From Nitrososphaerota archaeon (GTDB lineage Archaea; Thermoproteota; Nitrososphaeria; Nitrososphaerales; CADDZS01): DNA of 18,060 nt. The stretch spans positions 1 through 18,060 of the forward strand of contig JABDCJ010000050.1 in assembly GCA_013288145.1 (NCBI GenBank), written 5' to 3'. Below the pieces are notes generated by a model. That model saw only the letters and a program-made list of their open reading frames with translations. It did not search any database and had not been told where the DNA came from. Shown here one piece after another: positions 1 through 7,862 of this stretch. Each line of letters opens with the position of its first letter. Position 1 is the first letter of the stretch. The position numbers and the translations under genes were made by a program.

Positions 1-2
1 TG

Positions 3-491
3 CTATTCCTGGCGGTTTTCGTCGGTGCCGTTGTTTTCAGGCCGAGACGCGATTCCAAAGAAGATTCCGGAAGCACTTTCGATGCTCTTACGAAGGCGAT
101 CGAAGATAAAGTATCTGGGACAAATGAAATCCTTTCTGAGATTAAAACCAAAGGTACGGCTGTTTCTCGCAACGATTTGACCGTCGCAAGGTCCCGAATT
201 GATGACTTTAGGATAAAGACCAACTCGAAAGTTGGCACTCTTCGAACACAGCTTGCGAGCACTACAACAGGTATCCAAGCAGGATTCAACGAGGTCCTAT
301 CGATCGACCGCGATTTCGACCGTGTCGTGAAAGACATGCTCAATAACTATGATCAGTTATTTTCAAAGAGAATGAAAGAAGAGACATTTACAAGACTTCA
401 GCATAGCAATGAGCGCAGACTTCAGGGAATCACGAATTCCCTTCTCGATAGAATTAACGATCTTCGAGAAGAATACGAAAGCGAAACCTAG
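3..491 (+). CDS. Membrane-anchored helical protein of unknown function (5' end outside window)
   Basis: The reading frame is open from the first bases of the window to a TAG at 489-491, so the true start lies upstream. The visible part (about 162 residues) opens with a hydrophobic stretch, LFLAVFVGAVVF, followed at once by the basic cluster RPRR. This looks like the end of a transmembrane helix with a cytoplasmic positive flank. The rest is hydrophilic, rich in Lys, Arg, Glu, Asp, Ser and Thr, with few prolines and heptad-like spacing, so it is probably mostly helical or coiled-coil. An internal TTG at 177 could act as a start but would remove the membrane segment. I recognise no family. It is followed by a 109-base gap before alaS. 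The coding call is fairly secure because the frame is long, open and ends just before an AT-rich promoter-like region. Confidence 0.6.
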   Translation, partial: LFLAVFVGAVVFRPRRDSKEDSGSTFDALTKAIEDKVSGTNEILSEIKTKGTAVSRNDLTVARSRIDDFRIKTNSKVGTLRTQLASTTTGIQAGFNEVLSIDRDFDRVVKDMLNNYDQLFSKRMKEETFTRLQHSNERRLQGITNSLLDRINDLREEYESET

Positions 492-540
492 TCGATTTCT
501 TCTAGCTGACCTTTTTCCCTTCCCATCATAAACCGAACAG

Positions 541-548
541 TAAATAAA
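541..548 (+). promoter_or_regulatory. Possible box A (TATA) for alaS
   Basis: TAAATAAA lies about 53-60 bases before the TTG start at 601, in an AT-rich gap after the upstream stop codon. It resembles an archaeal TATA box and would predict transcription starting near 570 with a leader of roughly 30 bases. No experimental support; the spacing is longer than at other genes here. Confidence 0.3.
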
Positions 549-600
549 GGCAGGCCGCTCTTTACTCAGTCTCCCTCTTACAGAGAGCAGAAAGTCTTCG

Positions 601-3363
601 TTGCCCATAGGAAAGGAACTACTCCGCGAGCGCTTCTCGGCAGAGCCGGATAAGTATTACAGGGTTCAACTCTTCGACGAATTAGGTTTCGAGAGAAAGA
701 AATGTTCGAGCTGCGGGTCGTATTTCTGGACTCTTGATAGCGAAAGGGAGGTTTGTCCGGACCAACCCTGCCAGCAATACGAGTTTCTCGGCAATCCTCC
801 AACTTCAAAACGATTTGACTATGTTAGAGGCTGGAAAACAATTGAGAGCTTCTTTAGGCGGAACGGCCACGAATCAATTGCTAGATATCCAGTTGTTTGC
901 AGGTGGAGACCCGATCTTTACTTTACTATTGCATCAATAGTTGATTTTCAAAGGATCGAATCAGGAAAAGTGGTCTTCGACTTTCCAGCAAATCCCCTGA
1001 TTGTGCCCCAGATGTGTCTCAGGTTTTCAGACATTGCGAATGTTGGAGTCACGGGCAGACACCTGACGTCTTTCTGTATGGTGGGACAACAAGCACTGGC
1101 AAATTCGACCGGATACTGGAAAGACCGGTGCATCGATCTCGATTTTCGACTTCTCACTTCTGAATTTGGAATTCCCAAAGAGGAAATCACTTTCGTAGAA
1201 GATGTCTGGCTGGGCCCAGGCGCATTCGGATACAGCCTGGAATATTTTGTAAGGGGCCTCGAGCTCGGCAATGCGGTCTTTACTGCGTACGAAGGTACCC
1301 CGGAGAATTACAAAGAGTATGATGAAAAAGTAATAGACATGGGCGCTGGACTTGAAAGGCTCGTTTGGTTATCGCAGGGAACTTACAATTGCTATGATTC
1401 CGTATTTCCGACAGTTCTCAGGAAGATGAAAGAGAAAAGCGGACTGGAACTCAAGCCGGATGAAACGCTAAACGAGTATTTCCGATTGGCTGGTTCGCTG
1501 GACATTGATCAATTTCGTGGAGTTATCGGAGACTATTCAGACCTAGCAAGGAAGCTAGGGATCTCAGAGCCAACTTTGAAAACGAAAATCCGAGAAATCC
1601 AAGGAGTTTACTCGATAGTAGATCATACCAGGACTCTGCTTTTTGCGATCGCAGATGGTATGTTGCCAGGTAATGTCGGCGGCGGGTACAATTTGAGGGT
1701 GATCCTCCGACGGGCTCTAGATTTCATTGCAGAGCTAAAGCTCGAAGTCGATCTAGATGAACTGACTTTGTGGCATTCTGAAGATCTCAAAAACATGTAT
1801 CCCGAACTGCTGGAACACGAAAAAGAGGTCAGGACCATTCTTGATGTCGAGAAAAGAAAGTATGCAGTCACAAGAGAGAGATCCTCAAAGATTGTTGATA
1901 GGCTACGAAGCCGAAAAACTTCTGTCGGCGAAGAGGAGTTAACAAAGCTTTACGACAGTGACGGGATCACCCCGGAATATCTTAGGGCATCAGGTCTTGA
2001 TGTTTCTTCTCCGCCTGACTTTTATTCAAAAATCACTGCGCGGCACTCAGATGATTCTGGTGAAACGGAAAAAATGATCCTGGGAGAAAAAGGCATTCCC
2101 GGATTTAATCTAAAAACGACCTTTCCGACAAACTTGATATTCTATGAGAATCGCGATCAATTCTCATTCAGCGCCAAGGTCCTCGAAGTAGTCTCGAAAG
2201 ATTGCGTTGTCTTGGATTCAACTGCTTTCTACGCCCGAGCTGGTGGTCAGGAACCTGATCATGGCACGATCAACGAGATGTTCGTCGATGACGTTTTCAA
2301 GGTGAACAATGTCGTTATCCACCATATTCCTGGACTTTTGGATAGACTAGCTATAGGGGATCAAGTCGAGGGGCTGGTTGATTCGCGACGCAGATCTCTC
2401 ATAATGCGCCATCATACTGCCACCCATATTGTAAACGGATCAGCCCGCAAGGTGCTCGGTCCTTGGGTCTGGCAAAACTCAGCTTTCAAGGATGAAGACA
2501 TGGCCAGATTGGACATCACGCATTATGCCCATCTTACAAGAGACCAAGTTCTAGAGATCGAGAGGTTGGCTAATGACGTGGTGAGGCGAAATCTTCCAGT
2601 GGTGATAAAGTGGATCCCAAGAAGGGAAGCAGAACAGGAGTACGGGTTCCGTCTGTACCAAGGAGGAGTCGCACCTGTGAAGGATTTGAGAATTGTCAAC
2701 ATTGAAGGTTGGGATGTTGAAGCTTGTGGGGGAACTCATTGCTCCCGCACGGGTGATGTCGGACTGATCAAGATTATCAAATCTGAAAGGGTGCAAGATG
2801 GAGTCGAACGTCTAGAGTATGTTGCAGGAGACGCTGCTGTCAGATTCGTGGAAAAACAAGAGTCGATATTGATCGAGTCAGCTGGCAAGTTAGAAACGCC
2901 TGTCGAAAAATTGGAACCATCAATCATCCACCTTCGAGAAAACGAAGAATCTGCAAGAAGAACCTCAAGGCAGCTAGCAAAGAAGCTCGCCGATTTTATG
3001 ACCGCAGAGATTCCAAACACGAGCAAACCTCTCCGAATGAACCTGAAGTTCTATCTTTCTTCGTTTGAAGAAGGACTAGATTCAGAATATCATACAATCG
3101 TGGGAGATCGCCTGGCGAGATCAAATCCGTCACTAATCTATGTCGCTCTGATAGAGGAAAACTCGCGTGTGAGAATTATGGTGTTCTGCGGTGAAGTAGC
3201 TCAGAGAGTAGGTGTAAAAGCTGGAGATGTCGCGAAAGAAATTTCAAAGCAACTTGGCGGATCGGGCGGAGGAGATTCTCGGTTCGGGCAGGGAGGCTCA
3301 GGTCTAAAACCTGCCAACTTGCCAGATGTCGAAGGGATTCTGTTAAAACGAATCCCGGACTAA
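601..3363 (+). CDS. alaS: Alanyl-tRNA synthetase (archaeal type)
   Basis: Class II synthetase that charges tRNA-Ala with alanine in the cytoplasm. The 920-residue length fits archaeal AlaRS. An archaeal-type N-terminal zinc-like cluster is visible (C35, C38, C52, C57) just before the catalytic core. Class II motif 3 is in IDMGAGLERLVWL. The editing domain carries HHTATH (H605 and H609) and CGGTH (C709, H713), the metal-binding residues that clear mischarged Ser/Gly-tRNA. The C-terminal DHHA1 domain ends with the glycine-rich motif GGSGGG (886-891). TTG at 601 is chosen because the N-terminus then matches archaeal AlaRS (KELLRERFSAEPDKYY) and the first in-frame ATG is far inside the core. The gene is intact. 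leuS follows after about 50-75 bases, so the two synthetases may share expression, although an AT-rich box precedes leuS. Confidence 0.97.
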   Translation: MPIGKELLRERFSAEPDKYYRVQLFDELGFERKKCSSCGSYFWTLDSEREVCPDQPCQQYEFLGNPPTSKRFDYVRGWKTIESFFRRNGHESIARYPVVCRWRPDLYFTIASIVDFQRIESGKVVFDFPANPLIVPQMCLRFSDIANVGVTGRHLTSFCMVGQQALANSTGYWKDRCIDLDFRLLTSEFGIPKEEITFVEDVWLGPGAFGYSLEYFVRGLELGNAVFTAYEGTPENYKEYDEKVIDMGAGLERLVWLSQGTYNCYDSVFPTVLRKMKEKSGLELKPDETLNEYFRLAGSLDIDQFRGVIGDYSDLARKLGISEPTLKTKIREIQGVYSIVDHTRTLLFAIADGMLPGNVGGGYNLRVILRRALDFIAELKLEVDLDELTLWHSEDLKNMYPELLEHEKEVRTILDVEKRKYAVTRERSSKIVDRLRSRKTSVGEEELTKLYDSDGITPEYLRASGLDVSSPPDFYSKITARHSDDSGETEKMILGEKGIPGFNLKTTFPTNLIFYENRDQFSFSAKVLEVVSKDCVVLDSTAFYARAGGQEPDHGTINEMFVDDVFKVNNVVIHHIPGLLDRLAIGDQVEGLVDSRRRSLIMRHHTATHIVNGSARKVLGPWVWQNSAFKDEDMARLDITHYAHLTRDQVLEIERLANDVVRRNLPVVIKWIPRREAEQEYGFRLYQGGVAPVKDLRIVNIEGWDVEACGGTHCSRTGDVGLIKIIKSERVQDGVERLEYVAGDAAVRFVEKQESILIESAGKLETPVEKLEPSIIHLRENEESARRTSRQLAKKLADFMTAEIPNTSKPLRMNLKFYLSSFEEGLDSEYHTIVGDRLARSNPSLIYVALIEENSRVRIMVFCGEVAQRVGVKAGDVAKEISKQLGGSGGGDSRFGQGGSGLKPANLPDVEGILLKRIPD

Positions 3364-3367
3364 ACGA

Positions 3368-3377
3368 TTTAGATAAT
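3368..3377 (+). promoter_or_regulatory. Possible box A (TATA) for leuS
   Basis: TTTAGATAAT begins five bases after the alaS stop codon. It is about 44 bases (start to start) ahead of the ATG at 3412, which I consider the ancestral leuS start. A box here predicts transcription beginning near 3395-3400, so both the ATG at 3412 and the one at 3440 would be in the transcript. Confidence 0.35.
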
Positions 3378-3411
3378 ACGAGAATTTCTTACATTTAGGG
3401 CAGAACAGGAC

Positions 3412-3447
3412 ATGGATCGAGCAGTCGAAGAAAAAATGGATGGCTAA
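3412..3447 (+). other. Out-of-frame leuS N-terminus (11-codon mini-ORF)
   Basis: ATG at 3412 opens the short frame MDRAVEEKMDG, which stops at TAA 3445-3447, inside the start of leuS. Removing one A from the A6 run at 3431-3436 joins it to the leuS frame as MDRAVEEKW-MAKWAESRIFEP. This reproduces the typical archaeal LeuRS N-terminus (pattern A-I/V-E-E-K-W-x-x-x-W-x-E-x-x-I-F-E). It is therefore probably the displaced first nine codons of leuS, caused by a real one-base insertion, an assembly error or a slippage site. As written, the mini-ORF ends five bases past the ATG at 3440, which could also couple termination to re-initiation there. Confidence 0.6.
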
Positions 3448-6313
3448 ATGGGCGGAAAGCCGGATCTTTGAACCCGAGCGAGAGCTTTCCAAGGACAAGA
3501 AGATGGTCACGGTTCCTTTTCCATACATGAACGGACCGCTGCATCTGGGACACGCGTTCACTGCAACTCGGGTCGATGTCTTTGCTAGATACAAGAGAAT
3601 GCAAGGGTTCAACGTCATTTTTCCGTGGGCATGGCATTGGACTGGGCAGCCTATTGTCGCAGCCGCGGAACGACTTTCGAATGGCGATCAGTCAATGATA
3701 AGGGAGTTTGTCGAAATTGATAAAGTGCCAACCGAAGAGCTTCCAAAGTTCTACGATCCTAAATTTATGGCGCAGTACTATACTGACCTGAGTCGTTCAG
3801 CTCTCAAGCAATTGGCTCTTTCCATAGATTGGCGAAGAGAGTTTCACACCACTGATCTTGAACCGACCTTTAACAAGTTTGTATTATGGCAATACAATCG
3901 TCTAAGGGAGATGGGATATGTCACACGCGGGACTCATCCAGTTGTCTGGTGTCCAAGAGACCAAAGCCCTACCGGAGACCACGATAGGCTTGAAGGTCAG
4001 GGCGTCCAGTGGGAGGAATTCACGCTAGTGAAGTTCAGACTGGAGGGAACAGACAAATTTCTGCCTGCAGCTACCTTCAGACCGGAAACAATCTTCGGCG
4101 TGACCAACCTTTGGCTGAACCCCCAATCCGAATACGCGGATGTGATTGTTGATGGGAAACAAGAGTGGATCATCAGCGTAGAAGCAGCGGATAAGCTCAA
4201 AGATCAACTGCATACTATCAAGATTCAAAAAACGTTTCCGGGCAAAGAGCTCATTGGCAAAAAAGTCATACTTCCAGTGAAACATGAGGCATTACTCCCC
4301 ATTCTACCTGCCGGCTTTGTCGATCCAAAGAATGGAACCGGGGTCGTCTATAGCGTACCCGCTCACGCGCCCATGGACTATATTGCCCTCAGAGATCTCA
4401 AGCTCAACAAGAAACAGCAAGAAGAATTCGGTCTTCAACCTGAATTAATGGAGTCAATAATGCCTGTTGCCCTAATTGCCGTCCCTGGAATGGGAAAGTA
4501 CCCGGCTGAGCAGGCTATCGAAGAGCTCAAGATTTCAAATCAATCTGATCCTAAGGTCCAGGAGGCGACAAATCTCGTTTACAAAAGAGAGTTTCATCAG
4601 GGGGTCCTGAACGAAAACACTGGCCGCTTTAGGGGGATGAAAGTATCCGAGGCGAAACCGCTGGTCATTCTGGAATTAAAACAGACCGGCCTCTCGGACT
4701 TTATGTACGACCTGCCGGAGAAAGTGGTCTGCAGATGCCTGACTGTGTGCCGGGTAAAGGTTCTTGAAGATCAATGGTTTCTAAAGTATTCAGATCCTGA
4801 ATGGAAGAAACTTGCCCATGAATGCATTGACGAATGTCAGATGTATCCTGAAAGTACTAGGCGCTGGTTCCACGATGTAATCGACTGGATCAAAGATTGG
4901 CCGTGCGCCAGGCGTGTAGGTCTCGGAACCCCTCTTCCGTGGTCACCTGGCTGGATCGTAGAGACTCTCAGTGACTCTACAATCTATATGGCATTTTACA
5001 CCATACGGCCGCTCATCTTCTCAAATAACGTGGGACCGGACTCTCTTACTGACGAGTTTTTTGATTATGTTTTTCTAGGTAAAGGTGACCGGAAGACTAT
5101 TTCAGAGAAAACGAGTCTCGCTCCTGAATTAATTGATGAATTCAGGCAGGATTTTCTGTACTGGTATTCGGTAGATCTCAGAAATTCAGCCAAAGAACTG
5201 ATACCTAATCACCTGATGTTTTTCGTTTTTCATCACGTTGCTTTCTTTCCAAAGTCTCTATGGCCAAAGGGTATTTCCGCTAACGGGATGATGATGGCAG
5301 AGGGCGAGAAAATGAGCAAGAGCAAGGGCAATGTAATCACCCTTAGCAACGCCCTAACCAATTTTGGAGCGGATGTCATACGATCATCCCTGATGGATGG
5401 GGCAGAAGGACTGGATGATATGGACTGGCGAGAGAAAAATGCGAGAGACATTCAGGGAAAGATCAATGAACTGCCGGGTTATGTGTCGACTTTTGCGGGC
5501 GCAAATTCCCGAGAATCTGCCGAGGAAACTAAACTAACTTCTATAGACCTGTGGCTTGAAAATCAGGTTCAAAAACGGATACGAAGTGTTTCGTCAAATC
5601 TGGATCTGATGAAAACCAAATCAGCATTTCAGGAAGCGTTCTACTCCTTCTGGAACGACCTCCGCTATTACGAGTCTCGTTCGGAAAGGCAGAATCATGA
5701 TATTGCACTTTACGCGGTCAATATCTGGCTCAGGCTTCTTGCGCCATTTCTTCCATATACGGTTGAGGAGATTAACGAAAATCTGGGCAATCGTAAAATG
5801 ATCTGCAGCTCTCAGTTTCCCAAGGTTGAGGAAGGAAGGCTTCATGCCGAAGCTGACTTATCCGAATCCTTGGTTCAAAAGTTGATCGAGGATTCGAATA
5901 ATATTCTGAAGCTAATGCCGCAAAAACCAAAAAAACTTTTCATTTATGTTACACCCTCGTGGTCTTACGATCTTTTCAACAAACTTGCAGAAGCGAGAAA
6001 GACGGGGCAAAAAACTAGCGATATCCTCAGAGAATTTTTCGAGGCTCATCCTGACATCGACAAGAAAACTGTCTCAACGATGATGACCAAAATTTCGAAA
6101 CTGATTAATGAACTCGGACCTGATTTTCTAGATAGCTACAGCAAAACCAAGAACTTTGATGAGAAATCAGTTTACTCGGAATCAATAAAGTATTACGAGG
6201 ACCGTTTTGGAGCGGCCGTCCAAGTCAAACAAGCGGGCGTTGAAGTCGGCTATGACCCAAAAAACAAATCCGCTTTCGCTCTGCCGTTCAAGCCTGCATT
6301 GTATTTCGAGTAA
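3440..6313 (+). CDS. leuS: Leucyl-tRNA synthetase (archaeal/eukaryotic type)
   Basis: Class I synthetase that charges tRNA-Leu with leucine. Numbered from the ATG at 3440 it has 957 residues, with the HIGH-type motif HLGH at 35-38 after PYMNGP. The CP1 editing domain shows TFRPETIFGVTNLW and, at 308-313, AHAPMD with the editing aspartate D313. WFHDVIDWIKDWPCAR is followed by the class I motif KMSKS at 624-628 (EGEKMSKSKGN). Next come the helical anticodon-binding domain and an archaeal-type C-terminal extension. The ATG at 3440 is the only standard start in this frame after the stop at 3374, but it omits the conserved K-W just upstream. That motif is readable one frame away from ATG 3412. With a one-base correction the protein would be 966 residues, close to Pyrococcus LeuRS. 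The 3' end overlaps the convergent ogg gene by 26 bases. Function is certain; the start is not. Confidence 0.96.
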   Translation: MAKWAESRIFEPERELSKDKKMVTVPFPYMNGPLHLGHAFTATRVDVFARYKRMQGFNVIFPWAWHWTGQPIVAAAERLSNGDQSMIREFVEIDKVPTEELPKFYDPKFMAQYYTDLSRSALKQLALSIDWRREFHTTDLEPTFNKFVLWQYNRLREMGYVTRGTHPVVWCPRDQSPTGDHDRLEGQGVQWEEFTLVKFRLEGTDKFLPAATFRPETIFGVTNLWLNPQSEYADVIVDGKQEWIISVEAADKLKDQLHTIKIQKTFPGKELIGKKVILPVKHEALLPILPAGFVDPKNGTGVVYSVPAHAPMDYIALRDLKLNKKQQEEFGLQPELMESIMPVALIAVPGMGKYPAEQAIEELKISNQSDPKVQEATNLVYKREFHQGVLNENTGRFRGMKVSEAKPLVILELKQTGLSDFMYDLPEKVVCRCLTVCRVKVLEDQWFLKYSDPEWKKLAHECIDECQMYPESTRRWFHDVIDWIKDWPCARRVGLGTPLPWSPGWIVETLSDSTIYMAFYTIRPLIFSNNVGPDSLTDEFFDYVFLGKGDRKTISEKTSLAPELIDEFRQDFLYWYSVDLRNSAKELIPNHLMFFVFHHVAFFPKSLWPKGISANGMMMAEGEKMSKSKGNVITLSNALTNFGADVIRSSLMDGAEGLDDMDWREKNARDIQGKINELPGYVSTFAGANSRESAEETKLTSIDLWLENQVQKRIRSVSSNLDLMKTKSAFQEAFYSFWNDLRYYESRSERQNHDIALYAVNIWLRLLAPFLPYTVEEINENLGNRKMICSSQFPKVEEGRLHAEADLSESLVQKLIEDSNNILKLMPQKPKKLFIYVTPSWSYDLFNKLAEARKTGQKTSDILREFFEAHPDIDKKTVSTMMTKISKLINELGPDFLDSYSKTKNFDEKSVYSESIKYYEDRFGAAVQVKQAGVEVGYDPKNKSAFALPFKPALYFE

Positions 6314-7211
6314 TTGCACTTCTGCGCCTAATTTTCTCATAAATAAACAACTGCGCGTAACCGGCATTGCTTCCGAATTTTTTGCGCATGATTTCGCCAA
6401 TGCTCTTGTAATTCTTCCGTGAAAGCGATTTTCCAACTGCCTGATTTTCTCCGTAAATTTCCTGGACATATTTCAGTATCCAGACATCGAGTGGGAACGC
6501 TTCCTTCAAGTGAAACGAATATAGAAGAACACAGTCTGCGACTTTCGGTCCTACCCCGAAAGTTTTTCCCGAAACCTCGCTGATCAGCTCGTCTACCGCT
6601 TCGGAATAGTTCATCGATGAAACCCGATCTAGATCGAGTTTTCCGATTTGCACTTGCTTCGCGATGAACTGAACATACTTCCACCGGAAACCCAGCTTAC
6701 ACGAAAGAAGGTCTTTCTTTTCAGCCCGAGAAAGAGCTCTCGGAGAAGGGAATGAATAACATTTCTCATCCATGCCCGTATGAATCTTTTCGCCGAACAT
6801 CTTAGAGAGATTCTCAAGTTTCAATTTGATGGAGGGGATATTGCAGTTAATAGAACATACAAATGAGATCAAACATTCCCATGGATCTTGGGTCAAAAGG
6901 CGTAATCCGGGAAATTCGGAAATTGAACTTTTGAGAAACAAATCATCTTGCGGAAAGGAAGAGAGGATCTCCGCCAGATTGTCTGCAATTGAAAAGTACC
7001 TTGGGACGAGTTCACCGAAATCCGAGCTGTTGGTCGCCTGTCCGAGGAGCAAAACATCTCGATTTTTTATCCTGATTACATTCCCCTCCACAACTCCTAG
7101 CCAATCTTCATAATTGTCATTAAGTGACTTCCAGCGAAAGACCTGCCCCGAATTGAACGTAAAAGCTGGATTGAAGGACTCAATGTTGAGCTCTATTTGG
7201 CAGTTGCGCAT
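6288..7211 (-). CDS. ogg: 8-oxoguanine DNA glycosylase, OGG1 type
   Basis: Base-excision repair enzyme that removes 8-oxoguanine from DNA and may nick the strand as a bifunctional glycosylase/lyase. The 307 residues resemble eukaryotic OGG1. An N-terminal domain has SGQVFRW and DWLGVV, followed by TQDPWECLISFVCSINCN, similar to the QDPIECLFSFICS region of human OGG1. The helix-hairpin-helix/GPD segment FGVGPKVADC contains the lyase lysine K223, and PLDVW contains the catalytic aspartate D242. The 19-residue spacing equals that of human K249/D268. The start is ATG at 7209-7211 (MRNCQIEL). The frame extends upstream to an ATG at 7304, but that would overlap the DUF371 gene and adds residues without family likeness. 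It lies 37 bases after the DUF371 gene on the same strand, probably co-transcribed. Its tail overlaps leuS convergently. Confidence 0.92.
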   Translation of the reverse strand: MRNCQIELNIESFNPAFTFNSGQVFRWKSLNDNYEDWLGVVEGNVIRIKNRDVLLLGQATNSSDFGELVPRYFSIADNLAEILSSFPQDDLFLKSSISEFPGLRLLTQDPWECLISFVCSINCNIPSIKLKLENLSKMFGEKIHTGMDEKCYSFPSPRALSRAEKKDLLSCKLGFRWKYVQFIAKQVQIGKLDLDRVSSMNYSEAVDELISEVSGKTFGVGPKVADCVLLYSFHLKEAFPLDVWILKYVQEIYGENQAVGKSLSRKNYKSIGEIMRKKFGSNAGYAQLFIYEKIRRRSAITRNTMQA

Positions 7212-7248
7212 CCCGTGATTTGTGAAAGTGGATTTAGGAATCAAATGA

Positions 7249-7839
7249 TTACACAAATTCAATCGGAGGCAAAAGATTCGGAGATTTCGATTCTCTGATT
7301 GCATTTATCTCGAGGTTTCCAAAAACTTCTGGGTTTTGCAATGCTCTGATCATCTGCCGAGGAATGTCGAGTGCTGCGGCATCACATTGAACAGCTATAG
7401 TTCTCGGACTGGCAAAATCAGATCTTCGGAGAACTATCTCCTTATCATCGCTCAACGTCAAGTCGGCTGAGCCGTATCCATTCAGGCTAAATGTCATTTC
7501 TGCGACCTTGATTACAAAAGCAATTTTTCCAGCAGATTTTATCCACTCTGCCAATTTCAGGTCCAGCTCCGCGCAGCTCTTTGTAGCAGAAACTCCAACT
7601 ATGCAATCTGCTCTTCTTGATATCTCGGCTTCCTTGGTGATCTCCAAAGTATTTCTGTGAGTGCCGAGAATATTTTTGTGTCCACGAAATCCAATGCTTT
7701 GAGAAAAAATTTTCTCAGCAGTTACTAAACTATCTCGAGACAATCGAAGACTTGGAAATTCTATTTCTGGACTAGTTTTATTCCCTTTGCCTAAAACCGG
7801 ATTTCTGTCTGTAAGGTTTAAATTCACGGCAATGACCAT
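7249..7839 (-). CDS. DUF371 family protein
   Basis: Conserved archaeal protein of unknown function. From about residue 45 onward it matches my recollection of the DUF371 pattern: GFRGHKNILGTHRNTLEITKE, then RRADCIVGVSATKSCAEL, GYGSADLTLSDDKEIVLRRSDF and RTIAVQCDAAALDIPR. The domain is usually about 140 residues; this frame gives 196, with an extra polar N-terminus of about 45. An in-frame TTG at 7741-7743 would start the protein much nearer the domain (MSRDSLVTAEK) and leave about 120 bases for the divergent psmA promoter. The ATG at 7837-7839 leaves only 23 bases, so the start is uncertain. It precedes ogg on the same strand and probably shares its transcript. No function is claimed; a nucleic-acid link is only suggested by the neighbour. 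Confidence 0.8.
   Translation of the reverse strand: MVIAVNLNLTDRNPVLGKGNKTSPEIEFPSLRLSRDSLVTAEKIFSQSIGFRGHKNILGTHRNTLEITKEAEISRRADCIVGVSATKSCAELDLKLAEWIKSAGKIAFVIKVAEMTFSLNGYGSADLTLSDDKEIVLRRSDFASPRTIAVQCDAAALDIPRQMIRALQNPEVFGNLEINAIRESKSPNLLPPIEFV
7817..7824 (+). promoter_or_regulatory. Possible box A (TATA) for psmA
   Basis: TTTAAATT starts 46 bases before the psmA ATG, giving a predicted transcript start near 7845 and a leader of under 20 bases. It falls inside the DUF371 reading frame if that gene begins at 7839, but upstream of it if the TTG at 7743 is used. Confidence 0.4.
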
Positions 7840-7862
7840 TTGACTTCAAAGGTTTTTACAAA

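Noticed and set aside
3412..3447. A regulatory leader peptide for leuS
   Set aside because: The 11-codon frame holds no leucine codons and matches the LeuRS N-terminus after a one-base shift, so a displaced gene start is the better reading.
6207..6422. Plus-strand frame across the leuS/ogg junction
   Set aside because: It lies in another frame over the ends of two well-supported genes and shows no family likeness.
6826..7113. Plus-strand 95-codon frame
   Set aside because: It is antisense to conserved ogg codons, with no motif and no plausible start context.
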